From an uncultured bacterium (lineage in GTDB: Bacteria > Patescibacteriota > Minisyncoccia > Phycocordibacterales > PALSA-1337): DNA of 7,034 bases. The notes beneath the pieces are model-generated. The model had not been told where the DNA came from. It did not search any database and saw only the letters and a list, made by a program, of their open reading frames with translations. Position numbers and translations under genes: made by a program. Location: assembly GCA_903868845.1 (NCBI GenBank), contig CAIPWS010000064.1:1-7034 (forward strand). The letters run 5' to 3'. Positions 5,774-7,034 of this stretch are shown here, piece by piece; position 1 is the stretch's first letter; each line of letters begins with the position of its first letter.

Positions 5774-6589
5774 ATGAAGATTAATATGTTTGCCCATAAA
5801 CCCAGTGCGGTAAGCAAAGCTTTTATGCAGGTCGTTGGTCTCATTGGTAATGATAATGAAAAAGTGGAGGTTACTGAAGTTGCCGAGCAAACGTCAGCAG
5901 ACATTGTTCTGTTGACGGAGCCTGACGAATTGCGGGAAGTCTACAATGAGCAACAGTTGTTTTGTGTGCTCATCAGCCCTGGTAAGAAAATTAGCCCGAA
6001 TCAGCCAGAAAATGTGTGTCTTGTGGACGCTCTGAACCTGTTCGCTGGCGACAAGGGAATCAAACAGCTTTGTGAACAGCTCGCCAAGCGCCAGAAGGTA
6101 AGCTCCGGAAGTGTTGCAGCCGAAGACGAGACATCGATCTTCCCGGATCTTGAGAAGTTTCGTGGCCGCTACTCAGTACTTGTTATTGATGACAAAGATG
6201 AGAACCTTCGTATCGCTGAGGCTGTCCTCAAAGGTCACGAGGTGGTTGTTGTCCATCGGCTGATTGATGCAGTGTCGCTTGCAAAACGCCGGAAGTTCGA
6301 CGCGGTCTTGACTGATATGGAAATGCCGCCGGACAAGCTTTATTCATCACTGAATCTGGATAACTATGGCGTGAAGGAGACGGTTCCTTACGGGTTCGCT
6401 GCCGTCCTTGAGATGACTGGCTTCGGGGTGCCGATGGCTGTGGTGACGGACGGTAACCACCACGAAGGTTGGGTGTCTGCGATGTTCGACCACATCAAAG
6501 GCGCGACCATCAATGGTCAAAAGGTGTTGTTCTTCAACAACATCGGAAAGCGATGGGACAAGGCGCTCAAGAGCCTTATGGAGGAATAA
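5774..6589 (+). CDS. Receiver-domain protein with an unrecognised N-terminal domain and no output domain
   Basis: The start is ATG 5774 (MKINMFAHK), set by the SD AAGGA 8 nt upstream; an in-frame TTG at 5726 would start inside the leader hairpin. The protein has 271 residues. The C-terminal half (about 133-265) resembles a response-regulator receiver domain: YSVLVIDDKDEN with acidic D139/D140, phospho-acceptor D181 in FDAVLTDMEMPP, switch T225 in MAVVTDG, and K250 seven residues after G243, where the conserved Lys normally lies. The usual Pro after that Lys is absent. The D181-T225 gap is 44 residues against about 30 in CheY, implying an insertion (about 186-212). Residues 1-105 form a separate alpha/beta domain I cannot assign, possibly a degenerate receiver-like fold, joined by a linker (106-125). 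There is no DNA-binding or enzymatic output domain, membrane segment or signal peptide, so cytoplasmic signalling by protein contact is likely. No kinase gene is adjacent. Ile codons are 6 ATT, 7 ATC and no ATA; all 9 Arg codons are CGN, suggesting high expression. Confidence 0.75.
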   Translation: MKINMFAHKPSAVSKAFMQVVGLIGNDNEKVEVTEVAEQTSADIVLLTEPDELREVYNEQQLFCVLISPGKKISPNQPENVCLVDALNLFAGDKGIKQLCEQLAKRQKVSSGSVAAEDETSIFPDLEKFRGRYSVLVIDDKDENLRIAEAVLKGHEVVVVHRLIDAVSLAKRRKFDAVLTDMEMPPDKLYSSLNLDNYGVKETVPYGFAAVLEMTGFGVPMAVVTDGNHHEGWVSAMFDHIKGATINGQKVLFFNNIGKRWDKALKSLMEE

Positions 6590-6610
6590 CCTCCCGACTT
6601 GAGATCACAA

Positions 6611-6647
6611 CGCACGGTTAGCTTCGGCTAGCCGTGCGGTTTTGTTT
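6611..6647 (+). terminator. Strong intrinsic terminator after the receiver-domain gene
   Basis: A 12-bp stem, CGCACGGTTAGC (6611-6622) with GCTAGCCGTGCG (6627-6638), contains a single U-G wobble and is capped by the very stable C(UUCG)G tetraloop. It is followed by a T-rich tract (GTTTTGTTT, 6639-6647). It lies 21 nt after the TAA and ends the receiver transcript, separating it from the next gene. Confidence 0.93.
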
Positions 6648-6669
6648 ATTATAAACAATGCACATAAGG

Positions 6670-6683
6670 TATAATTCACTTGC
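6670..6683 (+). promoter_or_regulatory. -10 box giving a leaderless or nearly leaderless transcript
   Basis: A perfect TATAAT (6670-6675) lies 8 nt before the ATG at 6684. Initiation about 7 nt after a -10 falls at 6682-6684, on or beside the start codon. The -35 region is weak (TATTAT at 6647-6652 or TTATTA at 6646-6651, spacer 17-18). No SD is placed at a usable distance; AAGG at 6666-6669 is 14 nt away and would not be transcribed. Confidence 0.6.
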
Positions 6684-7034
6684 ATGCCTTTCGAATCACC
6701 ACAACAAAATAATGAAGTAGAGCAAGCTGAAAGGCGCAGACATTTAAAAGAAAATTTTGGTGTTGTTTTGTGTACCAAACAAAAAAACGGAGGAACACCT
6801 TCAATTGAAGACCAAGCACGGTTAGCAGAGGAGATGGGATTACCGGCAGTTCAGTTTGATTTCAGGAACAGATCGCTCGAGGAGCTTGAACAGGCAAGAA
6901 AGGTGTTACATGAGTACAGGTCAAAGTATCCGGAAAGCACCATAGATATTCATGGTGACAGCCCACAGATAAATGAGCAGGATTTGAGTATGAAAACAGC
7001 AGAAAGAACAATAACAGAGCTCGAGTTGTTGCAA
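6684..7034 (+). CDS. Unassigned soluble protein, N-terminal 117 residues only; possible TIM-barrel (sugar isomerase/AP endonuclease 2-like)
   Basis: The frame is open from ATG 6684 (MPFESPQQNNEVEQAERRHL) to the right edge. After a polar, charged leader of about 20 residues come a beta strand (FGVVLCTKQ), a helix (SIEDQARLAEEMGL), a second strand (AVQFDF), a helix (SLEELEQARKVLHEYRSKYP) and a third strand (STIDIHGD). This strand-helix alternation with a strand-end IHGD resembles the start of xylose-isomerase-like TIM barrels, but the resemblance is weak and the C-terminal active-site strands are outside the window. There is no signal peptide or membrane helix. Its own -10 box lies immediately upstream and the terminator before it isolates it from the receiver gene. 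Codon use (AGA/AGG Arg, several ATA) resembles the glycan genes more than the receiver gene. The coding call is good; the function is a guess. Confidence 0.62.
   Translation, partial: MPFESPQQNNEVEQAERRRHLKENFGVVLCTKQKNGGTPSIEDQARLAEEMGLPAVQFDFRNRSLEELEQARKVLHEYRSKYPESTIDIHGDSPQINEQDLSMKTAERTITELELLQ

Noticed and set aside
6590..6683. Reading the 6611-6638 stem-loop as a bidirectional terminator or attachment site
   Set aside because: The T tract is present only on the plus-strand side, and nothing on the minus strand converges on it.
1..7034. CRISPR array, tRNA or rRNA genes
   Set aside because: No regularly spaced repeats and no cloverleaf or rRNA-like segments were found on either strand.

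Overview
The window looks like chromosomal DNA from a candidate-phyla-radiation bacterium, most likely Parcubacteria-like. This is an inference from the family style of a surface-glycan locus, A+T-rich ATA/AGA-using genes, starts without a Shine-Dalgarno (SD) site, and a gene order I associate with that group. No marker gene fixes the taxonomy. The standard code is in use: TAA stops, and a TGA stop in the transposase.

Left part (1-4107), glycan locus. A polytopic O-antigen ligase/polymerase-like protein is read leftwards from 1745 and leaves the window at its C-terminus. A 60-bp spacer with an 18-bp near-palindrome separates it from a rightward pair: a Wzx/MATE-type polysaccharide flippase (1806-3362) and a class I SAM-dependent methyltransferase (from 3372). 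Together they suggest modification, export and polymerisation or ligation of a surface polysaccharide. None of these three genes has a recognisable SD.

Middle (4108-5262), an IS3-family insertion sequence. It is about 1155 bp, with imperfect terminal inverted repeats, orfA and orfB overlapping by ATGA, an A AAA AAG slippery heptamer, and a DD(35)E catalytic triad. It has replaced the last few codons of the methyltransferase on its left. On its right it cuts off a leftward gene directly after an HEITH zinc-protease-like motif. No target-site duplication is visible. The two flanks encode unrelated genes and differ clearly in base composition, so the element probably marks a rearrangement joint and not a simple insertion.

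Right part (5263-7034), G+C-richer DNA. The broken HExxH gene (leftward) and an unusual receiver-domain protein (rightward, 5774-6589) diverge from interlocked promoters at 5621-5664. The receiver gene has a perfect-consensus sigma70-type promoter, a roughly 100-nt leader with a nested stem-loop, a clear SD, a codon choice with no ATA and no AGA/AGG, and a strong UUCG-capped terminator. It appears to be a monocistronic, highly expressed gene. It has no recognisable output domain and carries an extra, unrecognised N-terminal domain. After the terminator, a TATAAT box lies only 8 nt from the ATG of the last gene (6684 to the edge), implying a leaderless or nearly leaderless mRNA.

The least explained element is the receiver-protein unit with its structured leader and interlocked divergent promoter. 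The IS-marked junction comes next. No CRISPR array, tRNA or rRNA was seen.
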